Shown piece by piece: positions 16,733-26,138 of a DNA stretch of 64,000 nucleotides. The DNA comes from Olleya sp. Bg11-27 (GTDB lineage: Bacteria > Bacteroidota > Bacteroidia > Flavobacteriales > Flavobacteriaceae). The stretch lies in contig NZ_CP025117.1 in NCBI RefSeq assembly GCF_002831645.1, positions 2,619,001-2,683,000 on the forward strand, written 5' to 3'. The stretch's first letter is position 1, and every line of letters starts with the position of its first letter. Both the position numbers and the translations under genes were made by a program. Below the pieces are notes generated by a model. That model was not told the origin of the DNA, searched no databases, and was given only the letters and a program-made list of their open reading frames with translations.

Positions 16733-17620
16733 CTATTGTTTAAAGTCCTTTTTGATTTGGTCAATAAACGAATTTTCTATTTTTGTTATTTTATCGAGAC
16801 TTGCGATAAACCAATTTCTTTGTCCTTGATTTGCTCTAAAAGGAATAATCTTTAAGGCGTTATTTTTTAAAAATGGTGTGACTGCCCATTTTGCCATAAC
16901 CGAAATTCCCAAATTAGCACTAACCAATTGTAAAATGGCTTCGGTCAATTGTACTTTTTGAATAGAGTTTACCAAACTAATGTCATTTTGTAGAATATTG
17001 GTCAAAACGTAATTTTTTTCTTCGGGAATGTCATAAAGGATTAGGTTCTGCTTTTTAAGGTCGGAGAGTTCAAGTCTCTCAAAATCTATCAAATCATTTT
17101 CTTTTGAAAGAATAACGACCATTTCATCAGTTATTAATGGTTCAAAGTTTATAGATGGGTTATTTGATTTGCTACTTACGATAGCCATATCAATCTTGCC
17201 TTCGGCAAGATATTGAAGTGGTTCTTTTGTAGCCTCAATATTAATCTGAACGTTGATTTCAGGATTATTTTTTCTAAATTCTTGAACAACTTTTGGTAGC
17301 CAGTGATAACAAGTGTAACATTCCGTTGTTAAGCGAATTTTCTTTTTTTTACCTTTTTTTAATTCATCAAGCTCCGCATTGAGTAGGTTAAAGGAAGTTA
17401 TCAATTTTTCAGAAGTCCTATATAATACTTGCCCAGTTTCTGTTAGGATCAATTTTTTGTTCAATCGATTAAAGACTTTAAGACCTATTTCTTCTTCCAG
17501 CTTTTTTAGTTGATGACTTAATGCAGGTTGCGAAAGGAACAATTTCTTTGAAGCTTTCGTCACAGAACCTTCTTTTACAATCACATTCACCAGTTTTAAA
17601 TTTCTTAAAGACACATCCAT
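16733..17620 (-). CDS. LysR-family transcriptional regulator
   Basis: 295 aa, normal family length. N-terminal winged HTH (VKEGSVTKASKKLFLSQPAL, then SHQLKKLEEEIG), then a periplasmic-binding-like effector domain from about 90 (RLTTECYTCYHWLPKVVQEF, DMAIVSSKSNNPSINFEPLI). The YTCYHWLP block resembles MetR-type regulators. It is divergent from the haloalkane dehalogenase gene with 170 bp between; that interval holds an AT-rich dyad (ATAATTTTATAGATATGATA) suitable for a LysR site. It most likely controls that gene and itself. Confidence 0.88.
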   Translation of the reverse strand: MDVSLRNLKLVNVIVKEGSVTKASKKLFLSQPALSHQLKKLEEEIGLKVFNRLNKKLILTETGQVLYRTSEKLITSFNLLNAELDELKKGKKKKIRLTTECYTCYHWLPKVVQEFRKNNPEINVQINIEATKEPLQYLAEGKIDMAIVSSKSNNPSINFEPLITDEMVVILSKENDLIDFERLELSDLKKQNLILYDIPEEKNYVLTNILQNDISLVNSIQKVQLTEAILQLVSANLGISVMAKWAVTPFLKNNALKIIPFRANQGQRNWFIASLDKITKIENSFIDQIKKDFKQ

Positions 17621-17790
17621 TATTCTATAATTTTATAGATATGATAAAATTAATTCATTTTTTTCATATTACCAAAACAAATACCTTTGCTTCATATAAT
17701 TTAAAAAATAGAAATTATGAAATACACAATTCAAATTTTAGGTAATAAAATCCCCTTTTTATTATAACATTAATCTTTAACACAAACGTT

Positions 17791-18665
17791 ATGGTACAAA
17801 AAAGCAAAGCAACATCAAGTTATTACGAAGTGTACGGCAGTAAGATGCACGTACTTGAATACGGAAAAGGGAAAGGAAGCCCAATTCTCTTTCTACACGG
17901 AAATCCTTCCAATAGTTTTTTATGGAGAAACATCACTCCTTATGTAGAAGGAACTGGACACCACATTATCATTCCAGACCTTATTGGTATGGGGAAATCT
18001 GATAAGCCTGCAATTGATTATACCTATATGGAACAGTACGCTTATGTAGAAAAGTTAATCGAACAAATGGAACTTAAAAATGTAACGCTCGTATTGCACG
18101 ATTGGGGTTCAGGACTCGGATTTAATTACTTTGCAAACCATCAGACAATGTAAAGGCGATTGTTTTTATGGAAGGAATAATACAGGATATAGGTACTTAT
18201 TTTGATGAGGGCACACAAGAATTTTTTAAAAAATTGAGGGGTAAGGACGGTTATAAAATGATAGCGGAAGACAATGTTTTTTTAAACGAAGTTCTACCGA
18301 CTTGGGTGGTTAGAGGATTGACTGAAGATGAATTGAACGCTTACAAAGCTCCTTTCCAAACTGTTGAAAGTAGAAAGCCTATTTGGAAATTTGTTTCTCA
18401 AGTGCCATTTGATGGGAAACCAGAATTAACATCTGCAATAGTAAAAAACTATAGAGAGCAATTACAGAAGTCAGAAATTCCAAAATTGTTTTTTTATGCA
18501 GAGCCAGGTGCATTTATGCCAGAACAAGTTCGTAACTGGATTATTGGGAATATCCCAAATATGGAAGTTGTCAACATAGGTTCAGGAACGCACTTTATTC
18601 AAGAAGACAATCCAGACTTGATTGGTCAAAAAATCAAGGAATTTGTTTTAAAACTTGAAGATTAA
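17791..18665 (+). pseudogene. Haloalkane dehalogenase-type alpha/beta hydrolase, split by a frameshift
   Basis: Two frames make one protein of about 290 aa. 17791-18153 gives the N-terminal half: LFLHGNPSNSFLWRNI (oxyanion region), IIPDLIGMGKSDKP and VLHDWGSGLGFNYFANH with the nucleophile Asp of HDWG. Near 18140-18150 one base is missing: inserting it reads through AANHQ-DNVKAIVFMEGIIQ into the second frame. The second half (to 18665) carries the conserved MEGI glutamate, the cap domain, FYAEPGAFMP and the catalytic His in GTHFIQEDNPDLIG. All catalytic residues survive, so the lesion is recent, or is an assembly error. LysR gene is divergent. Confidence 0.85.
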
Positions 18666-18988
18666 AAGTTCAATTTAAATCCTACAATTTTGTTATGTCT
18701 CAAATTCCGTGAGTTTTTGGGACATTTTTTGTTTTATTTCGAAAGTTTTTTTAGCAATTGAAGATAACTAATGTAAGTGTTTTTGGGATTATATATCCCG
18801 TTATGACAACTTTTTGTTGTTTTTTTAGGGGTATTAAATTTTTGTATCGTTATATCTAAAGGGTTTGAAATTAACATAAGGTCTTTCATTTTTAGGTGTT
18901 TGTATGTTAGTATTTTATGTCTTAGTATGTCCTAATAACGATTGGTTTTAGTTTGTATATTAGGTCTTAAGTTATAACTAACTTTGAT
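18666..18988. other. Convergent intergenic region, no gene
   Basis: 323 bp between convergent genes. Only a short hairpin GGGAT-TATAT-ATCCC near 18785 is visible; no good T-run follows it. Confidence 0.4.
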
Positions 18989-19369
18989 TTAAATTGCATT
19001 GTTAACTTCAATCCAATAGCCATCTGGGTCCTGAAAGTAAATTTGTTGTACACCATCGTCTCGAACATAGTCTTTTTTTTTGGTGTCACGCCAATCGGAG
19101 TAATAAATAGCTAAATGCTTAAGGTGTGCTATAAACGCTTCAAAATTAGGAGTACCCAAAGCAAAATGAACGGCTTTATTGGTTTTAACTTCTAATTCTG
19201 GTCTAGGTATTAAGTGTATTTGTTTAGTATCTGTCAATGCTAGCCATTGTGTTTTTGAATTTGAAGCTGTGTTTTTTATGGATTGTAACCCAAAGACGGT
19301 TTTGTAAAAATTAACAGATAGGTCTACTTCTTTTACAGATAGTGCAATATGATCTAGTTCAAACGTCAT
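18989..19369 (-). CDS. VOC (glyoxalase/bleomycin-resistance) superfamily protein
   Basis: 126 aa single VOC domain: FELDHIALSVKEVDLSVNFY at the start, with metal-ligand His in DHIALSV, AVHFALGTPNFEAFIAHLKH in the middle and IYFQDPDGYWIEVNNAI with the C-terminal Glu. Two beta-alpha-beta-beta-beta units are complete. Such proteins are metal-dependent lyases, isomerases, dioxygenases or binding proteins; the substrate is not predictable. Stand-alone gene. Confidence 0.88.
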   Translation of the reverse strand: MTFELDHIALSVKEVDLSVNFYKTVFGLQSIKNTASNSKTQWLALTDTKQIHLIPRPELEVKTNKAVHFALGTPNFEAFIAHLKHLAIYYSDWRDTKKKDYVRDDGVQQIYFQDPDGYWIEVNNAI

Positions 19370-19452
19370 TATAATAAGTGGTATTTTGGTTTCTGAATTT
19401 AAAACTAATTAAATGATATTGTGTTTTTAAGTCGTTAACAGCGCAGTGTATT

Positions 19453-20166
19453 TTATTTAAAGAATAAACTTCTAATTTTTGCTAAAAATCCAATATTATC
19501 ATTCAGATCAGTAGCAGGTTGTGCTGGTTTTAATAGAAGGTCTAAAGTAGCCTCATAATCTTGTAAGTCTCTGTTATTGTCGTTATAAATATACTGCCAT
19601 TTAAAATTAGGAAGTAATATTTTAGAATTGACAGCGTCATCCCATTCGACTTTAAGTCCATTCTTACTTAAAATTTCAGCCACTTTTTGTCCTACTTTTA
19701 ATGTAACGTCATCGTCAGAGTTATCCACCTTTTGAAACGCAATATATAGGCTTGAATGTTCTGGAGTAATCGCTCTAGACAAGTCTTGTTCGTGATAAAA
19801 GCAATACCCCTCAGAAGGGGATTGGTTTTGTCGTAATGCTCTTTCGATTTCAACCACCTCATATTCGCCATCACTAGTCGTATATCCTGCGTTGTGTAGT
19901 GCTATGATATTAGCGGAGCAGAGTGCATCAAAAGCTTTAATTAGCTTTTCAGTATCTGTTGGATGGGGCCAATGTTTACTTTCGGAAAGTAATGTATTAT
20001 AGGTTTCTGTTATACATTGAAAAGCCCAAGCTTCAGAAATCTCCTCTTCAAAACCATTGTCTTCGATTTCTTCAAGGATAGTGTCCTTAATTTCTGAAAT
20101 GGAACGAAACCCCATTCTGACTTGATTATAAACAGATTCAAATATAAATTGTTTGTTTTCTGTCAT
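19453..20166 (-). CDS. DUF6891-like protein
   Basis: 237 aa, soluble, acidic. Two parts: a helical N-terminal region with paired acidic helices, and a C-terminal part with NQSPSEGYCFYHEQDLSRAI, SLYIAFQKVDNSDDDV and KVGQKVAEILSKNGLKVEW. The pattern YCFYHEQDL...LYIAF...G..I...L...G..V.WD is what I associate with DUF6891; this is memory of the family pattern, not a search. Function unknown. 38 bp after the deacetylase gene, so it may be the last gene of that operon. Confidence 0.6.
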   Translation of the reverse strand: MTENKQFIFESVYNQVRMGFRSISEIKDTILEEIEDNGFEEEISEAWAFQCITETYNTLLSESKHWPHPTDTEKLIKAFDALCSANIIALHNAGYTTSDGEYEVVEIERALRQNQSPSEGYCFYHEQDLSRAITPEHSSLYIAFQKVDNSDDDVTLKVGQKVAEILSKNGLKVEWDDAVNSKILLPNFKWQYIYNDNNRDLQDYEATLDLLLKPAQPATDLNDNIGFLAKIRSLFFK

Positions 20167-20204
20167 TGTTGTACAATGGTGTTGGTTTATAATTGTATTT
20201 GGTC

Positions 20205-21332
20205 TTAAATAGCATCAGGTGTCATCCAAACAATAGATGTATTTTTAAAATAGTTGTGAATAATAGGAACTACTTTTTGAACTTTAGTATGGATATCATG
20301 AAATAACAAAATCCCATGCCTCCATAATAGCATTAATTTAATTTGTCTGTCTGCCACTTGTTGTACATTTAATTTAGAACTCCAATCTCTAGAGTCTATA
20401 TTCCATAAAATTATTTTAGAGTCTTTTTCTGTAAAATAATCCGTCATTGCTGTGTTACGTTGTCCGTAAGGTGGTCTAAAATACACGAGCTTATCATTAT
20501 TTTCAGGATAGATTTTATTAATCAAAGCACTAGTATAGTCAATAGACGTTTTCCATAAATCATATTTTTGATGGGCTTTATGGACTTTTCCATGAGAAAA
20601 CACTTTGTTATCCCCGTATAATTGCTTTACAGCTTCTTTGGATGTGGCGTTTAATCTTTGTTCTAGATTTTCTCCTAACACAAAAAACTGTCCTGTTAAA
20701 TCATAATTATTTAGGACTTTAATAAGTTTATCTGTATTACCATTGACAGCAGTAGGACCATCGTCAAAAGTTAATAAAAAGTGTTTGTCTATAAAATTGT
20801 GTCCTTGAATTTCATTTTCTGAAAACTGTAAAATTTCACTTGTAATTTTAGGAAATAAAGCCGCTAATCGTAACTGCTCTCCAATGTAATCCGTATAAAA
20901 TACTTGAGTTGCTTTATACCACGCTACGAAATTAGCAGGCATATCAGATTCTAATGCAATGGCAGATAATACCTCCCAAGTACTATTGTTATTAACGCAA
21001 ATAACATCTTTTAAAGAAGCGTCCGACAGTTTAGTAAAATTAGCAATAAGTCTTGCTTTAGTGTCTTTTTTCCATTGTGTAATGGATTCTAATTTAGCCT
21101 TTGGGACTTTGACTTTAATCCTTTGGGCTAAATCAGTATCTGATAGTACATCGTAGTCATTAAAAACTTCAATAAAAACAAGCATTTCGCATTTTGAAGC
21201 CACGTCAAAACTATTACTAGACTCTAAAGTTAATGGCCAGTTGTTACCAACGTCTTCATTTAGACTGTTAGCAAAAGAAAATAACGGAAGTAATAAAAAT
21301 AAACTGTAAAGACATGTTATATTATATTTCAT
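20205..21332 (-). CDS. Secreted polysaccharide deacetylase (NodB domain)
   Basis: 375 aa. Signal peptide (YSLFLLLPLFSFANS). NodB catalytic motifs in order: LLTFDDGPTA (about 190; Asp pair), SHGKVHKAHQ (motif 2 histidines), VYFRPPYGQR (motif 3), NIDSRDW (motif 4) and ILLFHDIH (motif 5). The family removes acetyl groups from peptidoglycan, chitin-like or other envelope glycans with a metal ion. The N-terminal about 170 residues are unassigned and helical. The gene starts 4 bp after the stop of the DUF2135/TPR gene: an operon for an envelope function. Confidence 0.85.
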   Translation of the reverse strand: MKYNITCLYSLFLLLPLFSFANSLNEDVGNNWPLTLESSNSFDVASKCEMLVFIEVFNDYDVLSDTDLAQRIKVKVPKAKLESITQWKKDTKARLIANFTKLSDASLKDVICVNNNSTWEVLSAIALESDMPANFVAWYKATQVFYTDYIGEQLRLAALFPKITSEILQFSENEIQGHNFIDKHFLLTFDDGPTAVNGNTDKLIKVLNNYDLTGQFFVLGENLEQRLNATSKEAVKQLYGDNKVFSHGKVHKAHQKYDLWKTSIDYTSALINKIYPENNDKLVYFRPPYGQRNTAMTDYFTEKDSKIILWNIDSRDWSSKLNVQQVADRQIKLMLLWRHGILLFHDIHTKVQKVVPIIHNYFKNTSIVWMTPDAI

Positions 21333-21335
21333 GGT

Positions 21336-22505
21336 CTATCTTAATTTTGCAGTCATTCTTGCAATTCCCTCATTATAAGCTCTGTGCTCTCTATTGTTTT
21401 TAGCAAATTTGTAGTTGTCTAATGCGTCTTGCCACTGTTGTTTTTTCTCGTATATTTTTGCAATGTTGTAGTACGAGCTAGCTCTAACAACATGTGCTTT
21501 ACTACCATAAGCTAAATCTATTGCTTTACGGTTGGCCCATAATGCTTCTGCTTCTTTATTAAGTTTCTGAAAAGCTAACCCTAAGTTACTATAGGCTTGT
21601 CCATTTTTGTAATTTAGCTCTATGGCACTTTGATATAAAAAGATAGCGTTTTCTAAATTGCCTGCATGGTATTCTTCTTCTCCTTTTCTATTAATAATTG
21701 TAGATTCACTTTTATCAGAACTAGTGACTACAGATTGATCGCCGTCAAATCTATAGTTTCTTAAAATGGTACTTACACCTTCCCAACTCGTTGCATTTTT
21801 AAAGTCACCAACATTTACAATGTTTCCCATCTCATCAATTAAAAAAGGAATCCAAATAGTGCCTTTTAATCCTGTTGGCATCGTGTAGGTTTTAATAAGT
21901 GTATTTCCGATATAAATAAATACTTTAGCTCTACTCACATTAGACAAATTTGAATTGTTAATCAATTCTTTATCTGAAAAATTATGAACTGCATAAACAT
22001 ACTTTTTACCTTGTTCCTTTTTTGTAATAGTTATCGTTTCTGGACCATAGCCATCTGTATCATCAACATCTAAAATGGCGTGTGAAGATTCTTTTTTATA
22101 ATAACAAACGTAACCTCCTGCATATGATAAATGCGAATCTATGTCTTGCGGAGAGTTATCCCAACTTAGTACAATTCGCATACCATCCAATTCTTGCATT
22201 GTAGGACTTATAGCATATGTTAATCCTTCGCACAAACATTTTGTAATTAAAGGAGAATAGCCATCCTTTTTGATAATAACGATGACCTCAGAATCATTTC
22301 TGAACTGTTCCGGAATGGATGCAATACCATTAGAATTAGTATATTTAGTAATAGAGGTTTCTCCATTTTTTTGAAAAATCACCTCTGCACTCGGTATGGT
22401 TTTATCTTTTATTATGGCGCTTAGCACTAAAAGTTCTGATGATGATTGTGCAAAGGTTGTTGTGCCGACAATAAGTAATAGGAGGGTGCAAAAGATGTTT
22501 TTCAT
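21336..22505 (-). CDS. Secreted DUF2135 (YfaP-type) and TPR protein
   Basis: 389 aa. Signal peptide (CTLLLLIVGTTTFAQ), then an Ig/carboxypeptidase-regulatory-like domain (about 20-95), a DUF2135 domain (MRIVLSWDNSPQDIDSHLSY, then VYAVHNFSDKEL, WIPFLIDEMGNIVNV) and three to four TPR units (GNLENAIFLYQSAIELNYKN, AYSNLGLAFQKLNKEAEALW, YYNIAKIYEKKQQWQDALDN). Periplasmic or surface scaffold. Translated directly upstream of the polysaccharide deacetylase, so probably its partner. Confidence 0.78.
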   Translation of the reverse strand: MKNIFCTLLLLIVGTTTFAQSSSELLVLSAIIKDKTIPSAEVIFQKNGETSITKYTNSNGIASIPEQFRNDSEVIVIIKKDGYSPLITKCLCEGLTYAISPTMQELDGMRIVLSWDNSPQDIDSHLSYAGGYVCYYKKESSHAILDVDDTDGYGPETITITKKEQGKKYVYAVHNFSDKELINNSNLSNVSRAKVFIYIGNTLIKTYTMPTGLKGTIWIPFLIDEMGNIVNVGDFKNATSWEGVSTILRNYRFDGDQSVVTSSDKSESTIINRKGEEEYHAGNLENAIFLYQSAIELNYKNGQAYSNLGLAFQKLNKEAEALWANRKAIDLAYGSKAHVVRASSYYNIAKIYEKKQQWQDALDNYKFAKNNREHRAYNEGIARMTAKLR

Positions 22506-22699
22506 TTTGGATTTAAGTTTAAATTAATGTTATTATGTTAAGGTGTAATAGGGTAGCACGGATGATATGTAACGGGTTAGGTGTAGTGCTAAGCCAAATA
22601 TAAATATATTGTGCGACTATTTTTGTAAATTGTAACTTAAGATTGGAAGATTAATAAAAAAAATGAGACATTTAAATCATGTGTCATTTTCAAGCTTTT

Positions 22700-23584
22700 T
22701 TAGAGACTATTGGAAGCGGTTTTATTTTTTTTAGGAGGAAAGACAATGATATGTGAGTCATAATCTGTGTAATTGGTAAACTTGGTTTTCAAGAATAACG
22801 GCTTGTTATTGTCGATATCATATTTTTTGGCAGGTGCGCCATTCCAATTACACTCTTTTAAATACTCAAAACGAGTGATCCATGTATGCCAACCTTGCTC
22901 GCTAAATCCCCATCCAAATTCGTTAGCCTTTAATAGGGTAGTGATTTGATCTTTATCGTCATCGACATCAAAAACGTTTTTGATTGCAATATTGGGTTGT
23001 TTCCATACATGATATGTTTTATCTGTTTTAAAGTTTTGTAAACAGGCTTTATATTCTGAAGACTGTTTTGATATAAAAAGATAGGCGTCCCAATTATAAA
23101 ATTTGGTTAAGATATAGGCCAAACTCCATCCTGCAAATTCGCGGTCAGACCAAATTTTAGTATGTTGTTTTTTTATGTTTTCAAATGTTGTTCCAAATCC
23201 AGACTCTAAAGCTTTTACAGCATAAATAGTACAATGCATACTGTCTAAAGTGATAGTCTTTTGTTCTGAAGCGTAGTGTTCAAAAACAGTAGAGGAATCA
23301 GAGGAATATAAACGTTGTCCAACAGAATAGTACCATTGCGTGCCATAATAATTACTTACAGTGTTATTATAATCATTAAAGTAAGCATTTTCGATGTTTG
23401 CAATGGTATTTATGGCATCAGGAGAATTAAAATGAAGGTAATCATTATCAAGACGACTCGGGTGTGTGTATACTTTAAAGCTATCAATAGCTTTATTTTG
23501 GCTACTAGTCAGTGTTTTTGTCTTTTGCTTGCAGGCGTAAGACAAAGAAATAAGTAACAGTAGAAAATAGAGTTCTCTTTTCAT
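22700..23584 (-). CDS. Hypothetical lipoprotein, 294 aa
   Basis: Lipobox LSYAC (Cys at about 18). Mature part is Tyr/Trp-rich (YYGTQWYYSVGQRLYS, SGFGTTFENIKKQHTKIWSD, EFAGWSLAYILTKFYNWDAY, EFGWGFSEQGWHTWITRFEY). No family recognised with certainty; the repeated EFxGWSxAY and FGWGFSxxGWHTW blocks suggest a conserved globular domain. It is separated from the next operon by 195 bp, so its relation is unclear. Confidence 0.7.
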   Translation of the reverse strand: MKRELYFLLLLISLSYACKQKTKTLTSSQNKAIDSFKVYTHPSRLDNDYLHFNSPDAINTIANIENAYFNDYNNTVSNYYGTQWYYSVGQRLYSSDSSTVFEHYASEQKTITLDSMHCTIYAVKALESGFGTTFENIKKQHTKIWSDREFAGWSLAYILTKFYNWDAYLFISKQSSEYKACLQNFKTDKTYHVWKQPNIAIKNVFDVDDDKDQITTLLKANEFGWGFSEQGWHTWITRFEYLKECNWNGAPAKKYDIDNNKPLFLKTKFTNYTDYDSHIIVFPPKKNKTASNSL

Positions 23585-23718
23585 AAAATTGAGCTAACAA
23601 AAGTAACGTTTACTATCAAGAGTACTAAGACACTAAAATAATATGGCTAATTTTTTATGGGTTCAATGTTGTAAAAAGACACCCGTATATAGCTATGATT
23701 TTAAAGTTTTACTACAGG

Positions 23719-25014
23719 TTAGGCGTTTAACAAAAAAGACTTCAAACCATCGTAGTTACTAATTTTTGTAGCCACTTTCGTTTTATCCATGACAGCTTCA
23801 ATTTGTGGCGGTAAGGCTTGTTTTTGTTTAATTACGTCTTCAACGACTTCTAAAAATTTTGTAGGATGTGCAGTTTCTAAAAATACACAATGCGCATTTT
23901 TATGGTCTTTTAGATAAGCTTTACAGCCTAAATACCCAACCGCTCCGTGTGGATCTGCAACATAGTTATAGTTGTCGTAAATTTCTTTTAATGCCACTTT
24001 GGTAGCTTCATCAGTAAAACTAAACGAGGATAGGTTCTCTTTTAAGTCGCTAAAGTTATTTTTGTAAATTTCCTGGATACGTACAAAATTGCTTGGATTA
24101 CCAACATCCATAGCATTACTAATGGTTTGTACAGATGGTTTTGGGTTATAATCTTCTGTTTTTAAGTAATTAGTAACCACATTGTTCTGATTGTTAGCTG
24201 CTATAAAATGTTTGATTGGCAATCCTAATTGTTGTGCCATCATACCCGCGCAAACATTACCAAAATTACCGCTTGGTACGGAAAAAACAAGTTCTTTTTG
24301 TGTGTTATGTAATTGCTTGTAGGCAAACATAAAATACAATAGTTGTGGTAACCAACGTGCGACGTTTATCGAATTTGCAGAGGTTAATTGCATTTTACTG
24401 GTTAAGGTGTCGTCTAAAAAGGCACGTTTTACCATGTCTTGACAGTCGTCAAAAACACCATCCACTTCTAATGCTTTAATATTTTGACCTAAGGTGGTTA
24501 GTTGTTTTTCTTGAATATCACTGACTTTTCCTGAAGGGTATAAGATAACAACGTTAACCCCTTTGACTCCTAAAAAACCGTTAGCAACAGCCCCTCCAGT
24601 ATCGCCTGAAGTGGCAACTAAAACAGTGACTTCGTTGGTGTTGTCTTTATTAAAATAGCCTAAACAACGTGCCATAAAACGGGCGCCAACATCTTTAAAG
24701 GCCATGGTTGGACCATGAAACAGCTCTAATGTGGATATGTTATCATTTAGTTTTACTATCGGAAATTCAAACGATAGGGTTTCTGCAATAATAGTTTTTA
24801 AAACAGCCTTTGGAATATCAGGAGACACAAATTGTTGTAGTGCTTCAAAAGCGATAGCATTATAACTTAAATTATCAATATTTTCAAAAAAAGAAGCCGG
24901 TAAAGGTGTTATGCTTTCAGGAAAGTACAAGCCTTTATCTGGTGCTAATCCTTTTATAACGGCAGCTTTAAAAGAAGTGTTTGGTGCTTTGTGGTTAAGA
25001 CTATAATAATTCAT
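23719..25014 (-). CDS. thrC: Threonine synthase
   Basis: 431 aa, the usual length for the short bacterial form. PLP lysine in LFHGPTMAFKDVGARFMARC; PLP phosphate loop in LVATSGDTGGAVANGFLG; SVPSGNFGNVCAGMMAQQ supports fold type II. It converts O-phosphohomoserine to threonine. Last gene of the minus-strand thrA-thrB-thrC operon, 82 bp after thrB. Confidence 0.96.
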   Translation of the reverse strand: MNYYSLNHKAPNTSFKAAVIKGLAPDKGLYFPESITPLPASFFENIDNLSYNAIAFEALQQFVSPDIPKAVLKTIIAETLSFEFPIVKLNDNISTLELFHGPTMAFKDVGARFMARCLGYFNKDNTNEVTVLVATSGDTGGAVANGFLGVKGVNVVILYPSGKVSDIQEKQLTTLGQNIKALEVDGVFDDCQDMVKRAFLDDTLTSKMQLTSANSINVARWLPQLLYFMFAYKQLHNTQKELVFSVPSGNFGNVCAGMMAQQLGLPIKHFIAANNQNNVVTNYLKTEDYNPKPSVQTISNAMDVGNPSNFVRIQEIYKNNFSDLKENLSSFSFTDEATKVALKEIYDNYNYVADPHGAVGYLGCKAYLKDHKNAHCVFLETAHPTKFLEVVEDVIKQKQALPPQIEAVMDKTKVATKISNYDGLKSFLLNA

Positions 25015-25096
25015 TGTACTTGTGTTTGATCTTTAATTTTATTTGAGTGTCTTCGCATTGTTATAAAAGACAATCGTACTCCTTTTGTTGAGTGAT

Positions 25097-26032
25097 TTAT
25101 GCCTCCGATTGGCTTACTATTTTCATCCCTTGGGTATTTATTTTAGAGACGTAGGTGTTAAACGCAATCGGTGTTTTAGAATAAATTGTTGTCATTGCTT
25201 CAGCGACAGCTTCAGCCGTTTTTTTACTTTTAGATAAGGCAAATATGGAAGGGCCAGAACCTGAAATTCCAGCGCCTAAAGCACCTGCTTTTATGACTTC
25301 GGTTTTAACGGAATCAAAATGTGGTATCAATTGACTTCTATAAGGTTCTACCACAACATCAATTAAGGTATCACTTAATAAACCATAATCACTAGTGTGT
25401 AAAGCATGTACCAAACTTCCAACATTGGACCATTGTGTAATAGCGTCTTGTAATGGAATTTGTTTTGGTAAAATTGCACGGGCTTCTGACGTTTTTATTT
25501 CTATCTGTGGATGAATAATCGTAACGTATAAATCTTCTGGTGTTGGCAATTGTAATACTTGTAATGGTACCGTGCTTTTGACTAATGTAAACCCGCCAAA
25601 TAGGGCAGGAGCGATGTTATCTGCATGCTCGCATCCACTGGCAACCGCTTCCCCTTTCATAGCAAAATCAGTTAATTCCGTTTGGTTATAAGGTCTTCCT
25701 AATAACTCATTAATAGCAAAAACACTTCCAGCAGCACTAGCAGAACTACTTCCAATTCCACTACCAGGTTTAATATTTTTATAAATTTCGATTTCGAAAC
25801 CACAATCTGGTTTGGCATGATTATATAAGGCTAAAGCCGAAACGCTAGCTACATTTTTGTCCGCTTCAAAAGGTAAGTCTGCACCAATAATTTTAGTGAT
25901 TTTGATTCCTTTTTCAGTGGTTTTTCTAATCACCATTTCGTCACCAATAGTATCTAGACAAAAGCCCAGGACATCAAATCCACAGGAGACGTTGGCTACT
26001 GTTGCTGGCGAGAATATTTTGATTTCGTTCAT
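25097..26032 (-). CDS. thrB: Homoserine kinase
   Basis: 311 aa GHMP kinase. N-terminal VFSPATVANVSCGFDVLG-type motif 1 (here FSPATVANVSCGFDVLGFCL), ATP loop PGSGIGSSSASAAG, and C-terminal GAGISGSGPSIFAL (motif 3). It phosphorylates L-homoserine to O-phosphohomoserine for ThrC. Middle gene of the thr operon. Confidence 0.96.
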   Translation of the reverse strand: MNEIKIFSPATVANVSCGFDVLGFCLDTIGDEMVIRKTTEKGIKITKIIGADLPFEADKNVASVSALALYNHAKPDCGFEIEIYKNIKPGSGIGSSSASAAGSVFAINELLGRPYNQTELTDFAMKGEAVASGCEHADNIAPALFGGFTLVKSTVPLQVLQLPTPEDLYVTIIHPQIEIKTSEARAILPKQIPLQDAITQWSNVGSLVHALHTSDYGLLSDTLIDVVVEPYRSQLIPHFDSVKTEVIKAGALGAGISGSGPSIFALSKSKKTAEAVAEAMTTIYSKTPIAFNTYVSKINTQGMKIVSQSEA

Positions 26033-26138
26033 TTAAAACTACTTTTTTGATTTCCGCTACAGCGATAATCTTTTTTATTTTATGTTCTTATAAGAAGTGA
26101 ATCATGACTAATTAAGTATAATTCATTACCGTTTCATC

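Noticed and set aside
17791-18665. Programmed frameshift in the dehalogenase gene
   Set aside because: No slippery run or stimulatory structure is visible at the shift point, and the family is not known for recoding.
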